Shown here in pieces: positions 53,915 to 62,719 of a stretch of 64,000 nucleotides of DNA (within the stretch, counting starts at the first letter, position 1; each line of letters starts with the position of its first letter). Location: positions 1,550,001 to 1,614,000 of the forward strand of contig NZ_CP118246.1 of NCBI RefSeq assembly GCF_028816455.1, written 5' to 3'. The DNA comes from Devosia algicola (lineage in GTDB: Bacteria; Pseudomonadota; Alphaproteobacteria; Rhizobiales; Devosiaceae). Under the pieces are notes generated by a model. That model saw nothing but the letters and a program-made list of their open reading frames with translations. It had not been told where the DNA came from and ran no database searches. Made by a program: the position numbers and the translations under genes.

Positions 53915-56227
53915 ATGCATAGCGCCGTTCGCCTGTTCGCTGTGACCGCGACTGTCATCGTGTTGTTTGCGCTCGCTCAGTTCGGCGCCTTCCGCTCGTT
54001 CGACCGCATCATGGCCGACATGCGGTTCGCTTCGTCCAACGCCCATGCCAGCCAAAAGACGCTGGTCGTTGAAATTGACAGCAAAAGCCTGGCCGATGTC
54101 GGCGTGTGGCCCTGGCCGCGCCACCTCTACGCTGATCTGTTGGATCGCCTGATGGCCGACGGCGCCGACGAGGTGGCCTTCGATATTGATTTTTCCAATC
54201 CCAGTGCGCCCGATGAGGACAAGGCCTTCGCCGCCGCGCTGGAACGGGCCGGCGGCTATGCTTTTCTCGCCGCCTTTCAGCAATTCGATAGTGCCGGCAG
54301 CGGTCTGACCCTGACCATGCCACAACCCGATTTTCGCCGTCAGGCCGATCCGGTCCTCGTCAACGTCGTTCTGGATCAGAACGGTCAGGCCCTGGCCTTT
54401 CCATCCTATGCCGTCACCCCCGAGGCGACGATCCCGTCCCTGCCGGCAAAGTTCACGCAAGTCCCGCTATCGAGGCCAGACCTGATCAATATCGATTTTG
54501 GCATAGACGCCGATAGCATTGAGCGCGTCTCCTTTGTTGACGCGCTGAACGGGCGCGTCGACCCGGTAAATATTCAGGGTCGGCAAATTATCGTTGGCGG
54601 CAGCGCCATCGAATTGCGCGATTTTTTCCAGATACCCCGTTTTGGCATCGTCTCCGGCCCCCTGCTCCAAGCGCTGGGCGTCGAAACCCTCCGCGCCGGT
54701 CGTACCGTGTCCTATCCCGGCGCTGTTCCCGCAGCACTTGCCGCCTTGTTTTTTGCGCTTTTGGCGGTGGCGTTGCGCTCGCGACTGTCGATTACCATGC
54801 TCGCTTTATTGGCGCTGACGCTGATGCTCGGCTGGGAACTTGCCGCCTTCCTGTCATATCGCTATTGCGCGATTATGCTCGATTCCAGCGTGTTTCACCT
54901 CGCCATGCTCATCTTTATGGGGCTGGCGGTCGCCAACGAGGCATTGTTTCAATATCAAGGTCGCCAACAGGCGCTGCAGCGGCTGGCCTATCTGGCCACC
55001 AATGATGTCACCACCGGCACCTTGACGCGCCGTGGTTTTCTCGCCGAACTCGACAATGCGCCAACATTGGCCACCATTGTGCTGGTCCACATCAATCGAA
55101 TGGACATTCTGCGCGCCTCTGTCGGCCATCGGGTGGCCAACCAGACGTTGGTTGCCATCGCCCAGGACCTCAAAAAGTTCGATCTGGGACCAATTGGCTA
55201 TGTCGCGCCGGATACCTTTGCGCTCACCGCGCCAACAGATGGCAATAGCAGCGCCCAGACGCTTTGCCAGCGGCTCTCCAGCGCTTTGTCGCGAACCTAT
55301 CTGGTTGAGCAACAGAATGTGCATGTCGATGTCGCCTGCGCGTACGCGGCAGGCGCCGACGATCCGGCGACCCTCATGAACCATGCTGAAATTGCCCTGA
55401 TCAAGGCTGCATCCGCCCCCTCCAGCATCGGCGCCTTTATCGCCACCGACAAGGCGGCGCTGGATCGACGCCGTACCCTGGATTTGGCCCTGCGTCAGGC
55501 GCTGGACAATGGCCAGCTTTGGGTCGCTTATCAGCCATTGGTGGATTTGAGGTCACGCCGGATTGTCGGCGCCGAAGCCCTGCTGCGCTGGCAGCATCCC
55601 GAATTTGGCAATATCCCGCCCGATCAGTTCATACCGCTGGCCGAGGAAACCGGCCTGATTGTCGAATTGGGTTCCTGGGTTCTCCATCAGGCCTGCACCA
55701 CTGCCAACAGTTGGGATTGGCAGGGTCGCATTTCGGTCAATGTCTCGGCCGTTCAGATGGCGTTGACCGACCTGCCCCGGATCGTGGACGCGGCGCTCAA
55801 AGCATCAAACCTGCCCGCCAACCGCTTGAAGCTCGAAATCACTGAAAGCAGCATGGCCAGCGCCGCCGCACGAACACTCGAGATATTCGCAACACTCGCC
55901 GATATGGGGGTTGGGGTGGCCCTCGATGATTTCGGCACCGGCTATTCGTCCCTGAGCTATCTCAAGGACTTGCCATTCGAAACCCTCAAAGTCGACCAGA
56001 GCTTTGTGCGGAACATGGATCAAGACGAAACCGGCATGACTTTGGTCAAGACCATTGTCGACCTCGCCAATAGTCTAGGAAAAAACACCGTCGCGGAAGG
56101 GATAGAGCACGAACATCATGCTATCGCCCTGCGCGACATGGGCTGTGTGTTGGGACAGGGCTATCTGTTTTCCCGCCCCATCAAATCTGAAGAAATGGCA
56201 GCGCTCCTGGCTGAGAGCGCCGCGTAA
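53915..56227 (+). CDS. CHASE2-GGDEF(degenerate)-EAL cyclic-di-GMP phosphodiesterase
   Basis: About 770 residues. The start ATG 53915 is MHSAVRLFAVTATVIVLF. A CHASE2 sensory domain (about 20-270, periplasmic) with VEIDSKSLADVGVWPWPR and VAFDIDFSNP is followed by three helices. The GGDEF-like domain (about 365-500) has APDTF where the catalytic GGDEF should be, so no cyclase activity is expected. The EAL domain keeps AEALLRW (about 552), NVSAVQM, ITESSM, LDDFGTGYSSLSYL (about 669), VDQSF and VAEGIE, so hydrolysis of c-di-GMP is expected. It faces a FecR gene. Confidence 0.92.
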   Translation: MHSAVRLFAVTATVIVLFALAQFGAFRSFDRIMADMRFASSNAHASQKTLVVEIDSKSLADVGVWPWPRHLYADLLDRLMADGADEVAFDIDFSNPSAPDEDKAFAAALERAGGYAFLAAFQQFDSAGSGLTLTMPQPDFRRQADPVLVNVVLDQNGQALAFPSYAVTPEATIPSLPAKFTQVPLSRPDLINIDFGIDADSIERVSFVDALNGRVDPVNIQGRQIIVGGSAIELRDFFQIPRFGIVSGPLLQALGVETLRAGRTVSYPGAVPAALAALFFALLAVALRSRLSITMLALLALTLMLGWELAAFLSYRYCAIMLDSSVFHLAMLIFMGLAVANEALFQYQGRQQALQRLAYLATNDVTTGTLTRRGFLAELDNAPTLATIVLVHINRMDILRASVGHRVANQTLVAIAQDLKKFDLGPIGYVAPDTFALTAPTDGNSSAQTLCQRLSSALSRTYLVEQQNVHVDVACAYAAGADDPATLMNHAEIALIKAASAPSSIGAFIATDKAALDRRRTLDLALRQALDNGQLWVAYQPLVDLRSRRIVGAEALLRWQHPEFGNIPPDQFIPLAEETGLIVELGSWVLHQACTTANSWDWQGRISVNVSAVQMALTDLPRIVDAALKASNLPANRLKLEITESSMASAAARTLEIFATLADMGVGVALDDFGTGYSSLSYLKDLPFETLKVDQSFVRNMDQDETGMTLVKTIVDLANSLGKNTVAEGIEHEHHAIALRDMGCVLGQGYLFSRPIKSEEMAALLAESAA

Positions 56228-56231
56228 CCGG

Positions 56232-57242
56232 CTAGTGCCTGCCGCCGCCCTTGCCGTTGTTGCCACCATTACCGCCGCCATTACCATTGCCGTGGCCGCC
56301 GCCGCCACTGTTGCCACCGTTGCCATTGCCATTGCCGCCGCCACCGCTGTTGCCACTGTTGCCATTGCCATTGCCGCCACCGCCGTGGCTACCGCCACCA
56401 CTGTTGCCACTGTTGCCATGACCGTTGCCGCCGCTGTTGCCCCAGCCGTGGCCATTGCCATTACCGCCGCCATTACCATTGCCGTGGCCGCCGCCACCGC
56501 CATTGCCATAGCCCTTGCCGCCACTATTTCCGTGACCGCCGCCTTTGTCTTTATCCTTGTCCTTGTTGCCACCTTTGTGGCCATCCTCATTGTCGTCGTC
56601 GCCACTTTGCTCGTTCGCCAGATTGTCGAAATGCGCAACAACGGTCTTGCGTTCGACAAATTTGCCATCGTCTGTCGTCATTACCGTGCTGGCACCGGGG
56701 CCCGACACTTCAAGCACCTCGTAATCGGATACTGACGCCGCCTGCCCGCGGCCCACATTGGCGGAAACCTCATGGACCCGGTCGTGCACCTCGACCACAC
56801 CGCGATCGACATTTACCCGCGTGGCGCCGTCCCGAATGCGAACGGTGAATCTGGTACCCTTGACGATCGCCGCAAGATAGGGTGTCAACACTGAAAAATG
56901 TTGGACATTCTTGTGCTCGGCTTCAATCGAAACGGTGCCGATCAGCTGCTTGACCGTGGTCATGCGCCGCCCGGTAGCGTCCGAAATCTGAATGTCGGTA
57001 TCGCCGCCCACCGAAATGCGTTCGGCCCCGCGCACAAACTCGACGCGTCCGCTGGCCAGCGTTCTGATATGGCGATCATCGGAAATGACCTCACCGCGCA
57101 CCACGGGTCGCCAATCGGTACCATCCAGTTGCATCACGATGCCCCGCAGCCGGTCGGCGGTCCAGTCGTCACCCAGCGCCACACCATGCCCAACAAGTGT
57201 CGCAAACGCGGTGGTTGCAAATAGCAGATTACGCAGTTTCAT
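56232..57242 (-). CDS. FecR-domain secreted protein with Gly/Asn/His-rich tail
   Basis: About 336 residues; ATG 57242 (MKLRNLLFATTAFATLVGHGVALG) follows AGGAACGAG and gives a signal peptide. Residues about 55-160 are a FecR domain: GRVEFVRGAERISVGGDTDIQI, HFSVLTPYLAAIVKGTRFTVRI, TRVNVDRGVVEVHD. After an acidic/lysine stretch (DDDNEDGHKGGNKDKDKDK), about 110 residues are Gly/Asn/Ser/His repeats (HGNGNGGGNGNG). It is periplasmic or surface; no sigma factor or TonB receptor is near, so it is not the FecIRA system. It converges on the CHASE2-EAL gene. Confidence 0.85.
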   Translation of the reverse strand: MKLRNLLFATTAFATLVGHGVALGDDWTADRLRGIVMQLDGTDWRPVVRGEVISDDRHIRTLASGRVEFVRGAERISVGGDTDIQISDATGRRMTTVKQLIGTVSIEAEHKNVQHFSVLTPYLAAIVKGTRFTVRIRDGATRVNVDRGVVEVHDRVHEVSANVGRGQAASVSDYEVLEVSGPGASTVMTTDDGKFVERKTVVAHFDNLANEQSGDDDNEDGHKGGNKDKDKDKGGGHGNSGGKGYGNGGGGGHGNGNGGGNGNGHGWGNSGGNGHGNSGNSGGGSHGGGGNGNGNSGNSGGGGNGNGNGGNSGGGGHGNGNGGGNGGNNGKGGGRH

Positions 57243-57426
57243 CAACTCGTTCCTGACGTGTAACTCAATTTCAGCCAAATTTGAGCTGTAATTTACAATA
57301 CAACGGGTCAAAGAAGAGTTTACGCGCTGCGCTCAATTTCGCCAGTTGAACTAACCCAAACAAACACAGCCAAACGACGAATATTCAATAAAGCCTGCCG
57401 CGGTTATGGACTGAACCGGACCAAAT

Positions 57427-57672
57427 CTATTCCAGATCGGGCACGTCGCCATAGCGCACCAGTTCCACCGGATCGCCGAATTCGCCCAGATCGGGGTCGG
57501 CGGTGCGCGACCAGGCGATCACCCCGGCATGCTTGTCGGCAAGGTCTCGGGCAAAGCGCTTGGCTCGGTCCTCGGTTTCAAACTGCATCGGCTCCATGGC
57601 CGGCCCCAACATGCCGTCGTCACCCGGATCGAATGCCAGCACAACAATCAGCTTGGGTCTGGGGGCGTCCAT
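57427..57672 (-). CDS. Small conserved protein of unknown function, 81 aa
   Basis: A soluble protein with a beta-alpha-beta look: PKLIVVLAFDPGDDG, then EPMQFETEDRAKRFARDLADKHAGVIAWSR, then GEFGDPVELVRYGDV. The AFETEDRAKR...GVIAWSR part resembles small rhizobial proteins annotated as hypothetical. It lies three bases from the stop of nothing downstream and is close behind the 57676-58231 gene, so they are likely co-transcribed. Confidence 0.65.
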   Translation of the reverse strand: MDAPRPKLIVVLAFDPGDDGMLGPAMEPMQFETEDRAKRFARDLADKHAGVIAWSRTADPDLGEFGDPVELVRYGDVPDLE

Positions 57673-57675
57673 CTT

Positions 57676-58231
57676 TTACTCGCAGGCGGCGCGAACCGGC
57701 GCCAATAGATCGGTGGCATTATCGATGCGAAACCGCACCGAAAGCGAACGATAATTAAACGGCGTGGTGCGCACGCTCAAATTGGTGGCCCCTTCCAGCT
57801 GCTCCAGAAACGTCACCGCCTCCTGCGTATTGTCGATCAGCAGCGAACGGTTGTCAGCTGATGCCGGTAGGGTCCGGGTCCGCGCCGGCTGCAGGTCCGG
57901 CTGCAGCGTAATCCCCGAATCCCGGCTGGTGCCAGACAATGCGTGTCCGGCAAATGCAAACGCCACGCTAAGTTTGCCCGCGTCGCAGCTCACCGTCATC
58001 GTTGCCTGCCCGCGCCCGCTGGGCCGCGCTGGAATCGATTGCTCGGAGGTAAAAACTACCGATACCGAACCTTCAGCCGGCGCGTTGGGCCGAAAAATCG
58101 CGTCGTAGCACGCCAACCGCCCGCTCGCGTCACTAATGGCGGCGCAGGCTCGCTCCATTCTCCTGGGCGCTCGCTACGGAAACGCCCGCTGTCATCATTG
58201 GCACCAGTGCCAGTCCGATCCAGATTTTCAC
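57676..58231 (-). CDS. VasI-like secreted protein (one sequencing-type frame break)
   Basis: The raw frame gives an N-terminus without signal peptide. Removing one base at AGGCTC 58146-58151 joins it to an upstream signal peptide: start GTG 58231 (KIWIGLALVPMMTAGVSVASAQ), then ENGASCAAISDASGRLACYDAIF. The Cx..RLxCYD pattern is that of the VasI/TssV-like family, whose members appear both in type VI clusters and as orphans. The rest is beta-rich (TMTVSCDAGKLSVAFAF). About 184 residues. No T6SS genes are near. Confidence 0.72.
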
Positions 58232-58299
58232 TATGCCGATGCGCTCCACCCCAAAATCATTCCCCTCATATGGGAATTTTTGATTGCGATTTAAGTGAC

Positions 58300-60583
58300 C
58301 TAGCCACGCGACTGCGCCAGCGTCAACCGCGCTACCGGCACACGATAGGGTGAGCAGCTGACATAATCCACGCCCAAACCGGCAAAGAAGCGCAGCGAGG
58401 CCGGGTCACCGGCATTTTCCCCGCAAATGCCGATCTTGAGCCGAGGGTTGGCCGCCCGCCCCCGCTCGATCGCCATGGCGATCAGTTCGCCAACCCCTTT
58501 TTCGTCGACGCTGACAAACGGATCACTGTCATAAATGCCCTTGCGCTGATAGGCGGCCAGAAAAGTCGGCGCGTCGTCGCGCGAAATGCCAAAGGTCGTT
58601 TGCGTCAAATCATTGGTACCAAACGAGAAGAAATCAACCATTTGTGCAATATCACCTGCCCGAAGGCAGGCGCGCGGCAACTCGATCATCGTACCAAAAG
58701 AAAACTGCACCCGGTCCGACCGCAACAATCCCGAGTTGGCGACCATCGCGTCGACCCGTTCGCGCACGAACGCCACCTCGGTCGCCGTCGAAACAAACGG
58801 CACCATCACCTCGACCAATACCGGCTCGCTCTGGGTTTCGCTCGCCGCACGCGCGCCCGCCAGCACCGCCTGCATCTGCATTTGCAGGATTTCGGGATAG
58901 GTGATCGCCAGCCGCACGCCGCGATGCCCCAGCATCGGATTGATCTCGGCCAACCGCTCAAGGCGCAGCCGCAGTGCCCGCACCGCCAATCCCAGCGAGG
59001 CGGCGGTATCGTCAATTTCCTCCTCGCCACGCGGCAAAAATTCATGCAGCGGCGGATCGAACAGCCGCACATTGACCGGCATGCCGGCCATGGTCGAAAA
59101 CAGCGCCGAATAATCCCCGGTCTGGAAATCCACCAGCCCGCCAATCGCCCGGCTTCGATCTTCCTCGTCTTCGCTCAGGATCATCCGCCGCAGTGCCAAC
59201 ATGCGCTCTGGCGAAAAAAACATATGCTCCGAGCGCGCCAGCCCGATGCCCTCTGCGCCAAAACTCAGTGCTGTCTTTGCTGATTCAACCGTTTCCACAT
59301 TGGTGCGCACCGCCGCTTTGCGGCTGGCATCCGACCACCCGAGCACCGTGCCCATCGCCCCGCCAATATGGGGTTGGGCCAGTGCCAGCATGCCCGCATA
59401 AACGCAGCCATCGCTGCCATCGATGGTCAGTCGATCCCCGGCGTGAAACTCGCGATCCCCGATCCGACAACTCATTTCCGCCAGATCGACGGTCAGCGTG
59501 CGCACCCCGGCCACACACGGTTTGCCGGTAATGCGCGCAATCACCCCGGCATGGCTTGTCATGCCGCCGCGCGCCGTCAATATCCCCGTCGCCGCTTTCA
59601 TGCCTTCAATGTCGGCTGGTCCGGTTTCGGTCACCACCAAAATGCAATGTTTACCCCGCGCGCGCAGCCGCGCCGCGTCCTCGGCGGTAAAAGTCACAAG
59701 CCCGCTGGCCGCCCCCGGCGCTACGCCGAGGCCGGTGGCAATCGGGCTGGCCCCTTCACTCGATTTAAGGCTGGGATGCAGCAATAGCGACAACCGCCCG
59801 GCATCCACCCGCGACACCGCCGTTTGCTTGGTCCACACCTTGGCCTTGACCCGATCAACCGCCGCCTCCAGGCTCTGCCGCCGCACTGGCCCGTATCGGG
59901 CGCGCCGACAGGAACTGCACCTGCCCGCGCTTGACTGCAACCAGACACTCCAAGTGCCGCCCCGCCTTGGCGTCAAGCAGGGTGACCAGCGCCTCAATGC
60001 TGTCGGGCAATTTCGGCAACCCGCCCGGTCCCGCAGCCGCCGGCCCCAGCGCCCCGGTCTGCCGGTTGCGGGTCAAAAAGCGCTCGGCTTCGCCCTCAGC
60101 CTCGGCCTGGACCAGAACGATCTGCCGTGCCCGTTCATCGTCCGAGCGCGGACGGCCCCAGTGCCCGCCGGAAACCCCATAACTGTCAAAGGCATTCTTG
60201 ATCGCCCGCGCCAATGGTCGCGTCGGATCAACAGAATCAGCCTCGCTGGTTGGCGCCGGAATGGCCGTCTTGGCCGGCATCAACCCGCCATTGTGAACGC
60301 TGGCCGAAGTGCGCACCACCAGCATCGGCGGCTTGCCGCTCGCCCCCACCAGCCGCACCAGGCATGCCACCCAATGCACCCGCAGCTTGTCATCCTTGCG
60401 CACCCGTTCGGCCTGCAATGCCTCCCAGGCGGTGCGGGTAATGGCAACCGTCGGCACGGTTGGAAACCCCGCTTCGCCGACGCGATAGATCCAGCGCGAC
60501 TTGCCCGCCAACAATTTGAGTTGGGTTGCGGACAGGTTTGCCTTGCCCGTCGCCGGAGCGATCGCAAACATTTCCTGGGCCAA
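58300..60583 (-). CDS. Pyruvate, phosphate dikinase-like enzyme with divergent ATP-binding half (one frame break)
   Basis: PPDK interconverts PEP and pyruvate using ATP and phosphate. The frame breaks at AGGCTC 59870-59875; repair gives ASAAAELEAAVDRVKAK and about 760 residues, versus about 880 for normal PPDK. The phosphohistidine domain is intact (ARGGMTSHAGVIAR), and so is the PEP-binding barrel (IGLARSEHMFF, FGTMIELPRA, SFGTNDLTQTTFG, GICGENAGDP with Cys, YVSCSPYRVPVARL). The N-terminal ATP-grasp region lacks the usual RSGxxxSMPGMMDT text and reads RTSASVHNGGLMPAK. It may have lost or changed its nucleotide reaction. Confidence 0.82.
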
Positions 60584-60691
60584 GGCTCACCGGGTTGTCC
60601 TTTGGTTGTCTATTGCCGCCATATTGCCTATCCATGCCCTTGGGAGCAACAACACTTGACTTGTCCGTCCCGGGAAAGCATCTGAACTGCT

Positions 60692-61663
60692 ATGCAAACA
60701 CGGCCACATCTCGACATTCTACTCTGTGCCCCGCGCGGTTTTTGCGCCGGGGTCGATCGCGCCATCCAGATCGTTGAACTGGCGCTCGAAAAATACGGCG
60801 CCCCGGTCTATGTCCGCCACGCCATCGTGCATAACAAATATGTCGTTGATGGTCTGCGTGACAAAGGCGCCATTTTCGTCGAAGAACTCGACGAAATCCC
60901 CGACACCGAAGCCCCGGTGGTTTTCTCGGCTCACGGCGTGCCCAAAAGCGTGCCCGCTGACGCCAAAACCCGCAACATGTTCTTTCTCGATGCCACTTGC
61001 CCGCTGGTGTCCAAGGTGCATGTCGAAGCCCAGCGCCACTTTGCCGAAGGCCACGAAATCGTCCTGATCGGCCACAAGGGCCACCCCGAAGTGGTGGGCA
61101 CCATGGGTCAACTGCCCCCCGGCGCCATATCGTTGGTCGAAACCGTTGCCGACGCCATGGCCTTTTCCCCGAAAAACCCCGATACGCTGGCTTTTGTTAC
61201 CCAGACCACCTTGTCGGTTGATGACACCCGCGAGATCGTGACCGCCCTCCAGTCGCGCTTCCCGGCCATCAATGGCCCGCACAAGGAAGACATTTGCTAC
61301 GCCACCACCAATCGTCAGGAAGCCATCAAATCCGTCGCGCCCGAGGTGGACGCCATGATCGTGGTCGGCTCGCCCAATTCTTCAAATTCCCTGCGCCTTG
61401 TCGAAGTGGCCGAACGCTCCGGCTGCAAACGCGCCATGCTGGTTGATCGTGCCTCCGATATTGATTGGTCGCGCTTTGAAGGTATCAAGCGCCTCGGCGT
61501 ATCAGCGGGCGCCTCCGCCCCCGAACAATTGGTCGATGAAGTCATCGAAGCATTCGCCCAGCGCTACGACATCAAGGTCGAGGCCCGCGTCACCGCTCGC
61601 GAAAATATCGCCTTCAACATTCCGCGCGAACTGCGCTCCATGGAAGTCCAGTCCGCCCGATGA
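60692..61663 (+). CDS. ispH: 4-hydroxy-3-methylbut-2-enyl diphosphate reductase
   Basis: IspH is the last enzyme of the MEP isoprenoid path and carries a [4Fe-4S] cluster. Cysteine ligands are in [11 protein letters not shown] (about 18), [12 protein letters not shown] (about 103) and [12 protein letters not shown] (about 200); [29 protein letters not shown] and [11 protein letters not shown] are also canonical. The length of 323 residues is normal. Its TGA overlaps the ATG of the next gene, starting a coupled group of three. Confidence 0.96.
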   Translation: MQTRPHLDILLCAPRGFCAGVDRAIQIVELALEKYGAPVYVRHAIVHNKYVVDGLRDKGAIFVEELDEIPDTEAPVVFSAHGVPKSVPADAKTRNMFFLDATCPLVSKVHVEAQRHFAEGHEIVLIGHKGHPEVVGTMGQLPPGAISLVETVADAMAFSPKNPDTLAFVTQTTLSVDDTREIVTALQSRFPAINGPHKEDICYATTNRQEAIKSVAPEVDAMIVVGSPNSSNSLRLVEVAERSGCKRAMLVDRASDIDWSRFEGIKRLGVSAGASAPEQLVDEVIEAFAQRYDIKVEARVTARENIAFNIPRELRSMEVQSAR

Positions 61664-62181
61664 ACGATCTGAAACTGTTTGAAACCGAGCGTCTCTCGCT
61701 ATCTGGCTGGCACGCCGGCCAACTGCCGGACCTGATGGCGCTGCATGGCGATCCAGCCACCGCCCGCTATCTCTCGGCCGACGGCCACGCCTGGACCGAG
61801 GCCGAAGCGGCCAAGAGCCTGGCGCTCTGGATTGAGATCTTTGCGACCCACCGCATGGGCAAACTGCGCCTGATCCGCAAATCCGATGGCGCCTTCGTCG
61901 GCCGCGCCGGATTTGGCCTGCACCCGCCCACCGGCGAACCCGAAATCGGCTATGCCCTGCTGCCCCAATATCGCGGCATGGGCTATGCCACTGAGGCCGC
62001 CATTGGGCTGCGAGACTGGATTTTTCAAAATACCGACTGGGACCATTTCATCGGCTTTGCCGACGTGCGCAACGCCCCGTCCCTTGCCATTCTGACGGGT
62101 ATCGGCATGGAAAAAACCCATATCGACACCTATCAGGGCATTACCGCCCAGTTTCACATCCTGCATCGACCCGCGCCATGA
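61660..62181 (+). CDS. GNAT-family acetyltransferase, RimJ/RimL-like
   Basis: 173 residues. The opening [23 protein letters not shown] and [27 protein letters not shown] (acetyl-CoA loop) are typical of acetyltransf_3 proteins. The start overlaps the ispH stop (ATGA) and the stop overlaps the rnhA start, so all three are coupled. Substrate unknown. Confidence 0.9.
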   Translation: MNDLKLFETERLSLSGWHAGQLPDLMALHGDPATARYLSADGHAWTEAEAAKSLALWIEIFATHRMGKLRLIRKSDGAFVGRAGFGLHPPTGEPEIGYALLPQYRGMGYATEAAIGLRDWIFQNTDWDHFIGFADVRNAPSLAILTGIGMEKTHIDTYQGITAQFHILHRPAP

Positions 62182-62640
62182 CCGACACTGTCATCATCCA
62201 TACTGACGGTGCCTGCTCGGGCAATCCCGGGCCCGGCGGCTGGGGTGCCATACTGCAATATGGCGACAAGACCCGCGAGTTGAAGGGTGGCGCGCAGCTG
62301 ACCACCAACAACAAGATGGAACTGACCGCCGCCATCGAGGCACTCAACGCCCTCAAACGCCCCTGCACGGTCGAGCTACATACCGATAGCCAATATGTCA
62401 AAAACGGCATCCAGAGCCTGGATGCATGGCTGGAAGAAGAACGGCTGGCGCACCGCTGACAGGAAGCCTGTCAAGAACCTCGAACTCTGGCAGGCACTGG
62501 ACGAAGCCACCAAGCGCCACACCATAACGTGGAAATGGGTCAAGGGCCACGCCGGGCACGACCTTAACGAACGCGCCGACCAACTCGCCAACGACGGCAT
62601 GACCCCTTTCAAACCTGCCAGGCGAGCGCCCTCGGACTGA
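62178..62640 (+). CDS. rnhA: Ribonuclease HI (one sequencing-type frame break)
   Basis: RNase HI removes RNA from RNA:DNA hybrids. Catalytic residues are seen in [17 protein letters not shown] (Asp), [10 protein letters not shown] (Glu), [12 protein letters not shown] (Asp) and [12 protein letters not shown] (Asp). The frame breaks at GAGCCT 62414-62419; removing one C gives [19 protein letters not shown], matching the basic handle of the family (E. coli ITQWIHNWKKRGWKTADKK). The repaired length is 153 residues, the family norm. Confidence 0.95.
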
Positions 62641-62719
62641 TTCAGACCAACCCCTCGCCGCTACGCAGCCTTTCCGATAATCTTGATTCCGCAGTGCCCC
62701 TCAACGTCACGGAACCGCC

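Noticed and set aside
56232..57242. FecR as part of an iron-uptake surface signalling system
   Set aside because: No sigma-70 ECF gene or TonB-dependent receptor is next to it, and the protein has a cleavable signal peptide instead of the cytoplasmic N-terminus of FecR anti-sigma factors.
57676..58231. Evidence for a type VI secretion cluster from the VasI-like protein
   Set aside because: No tss gene is in the window; orphan members of this family are common.
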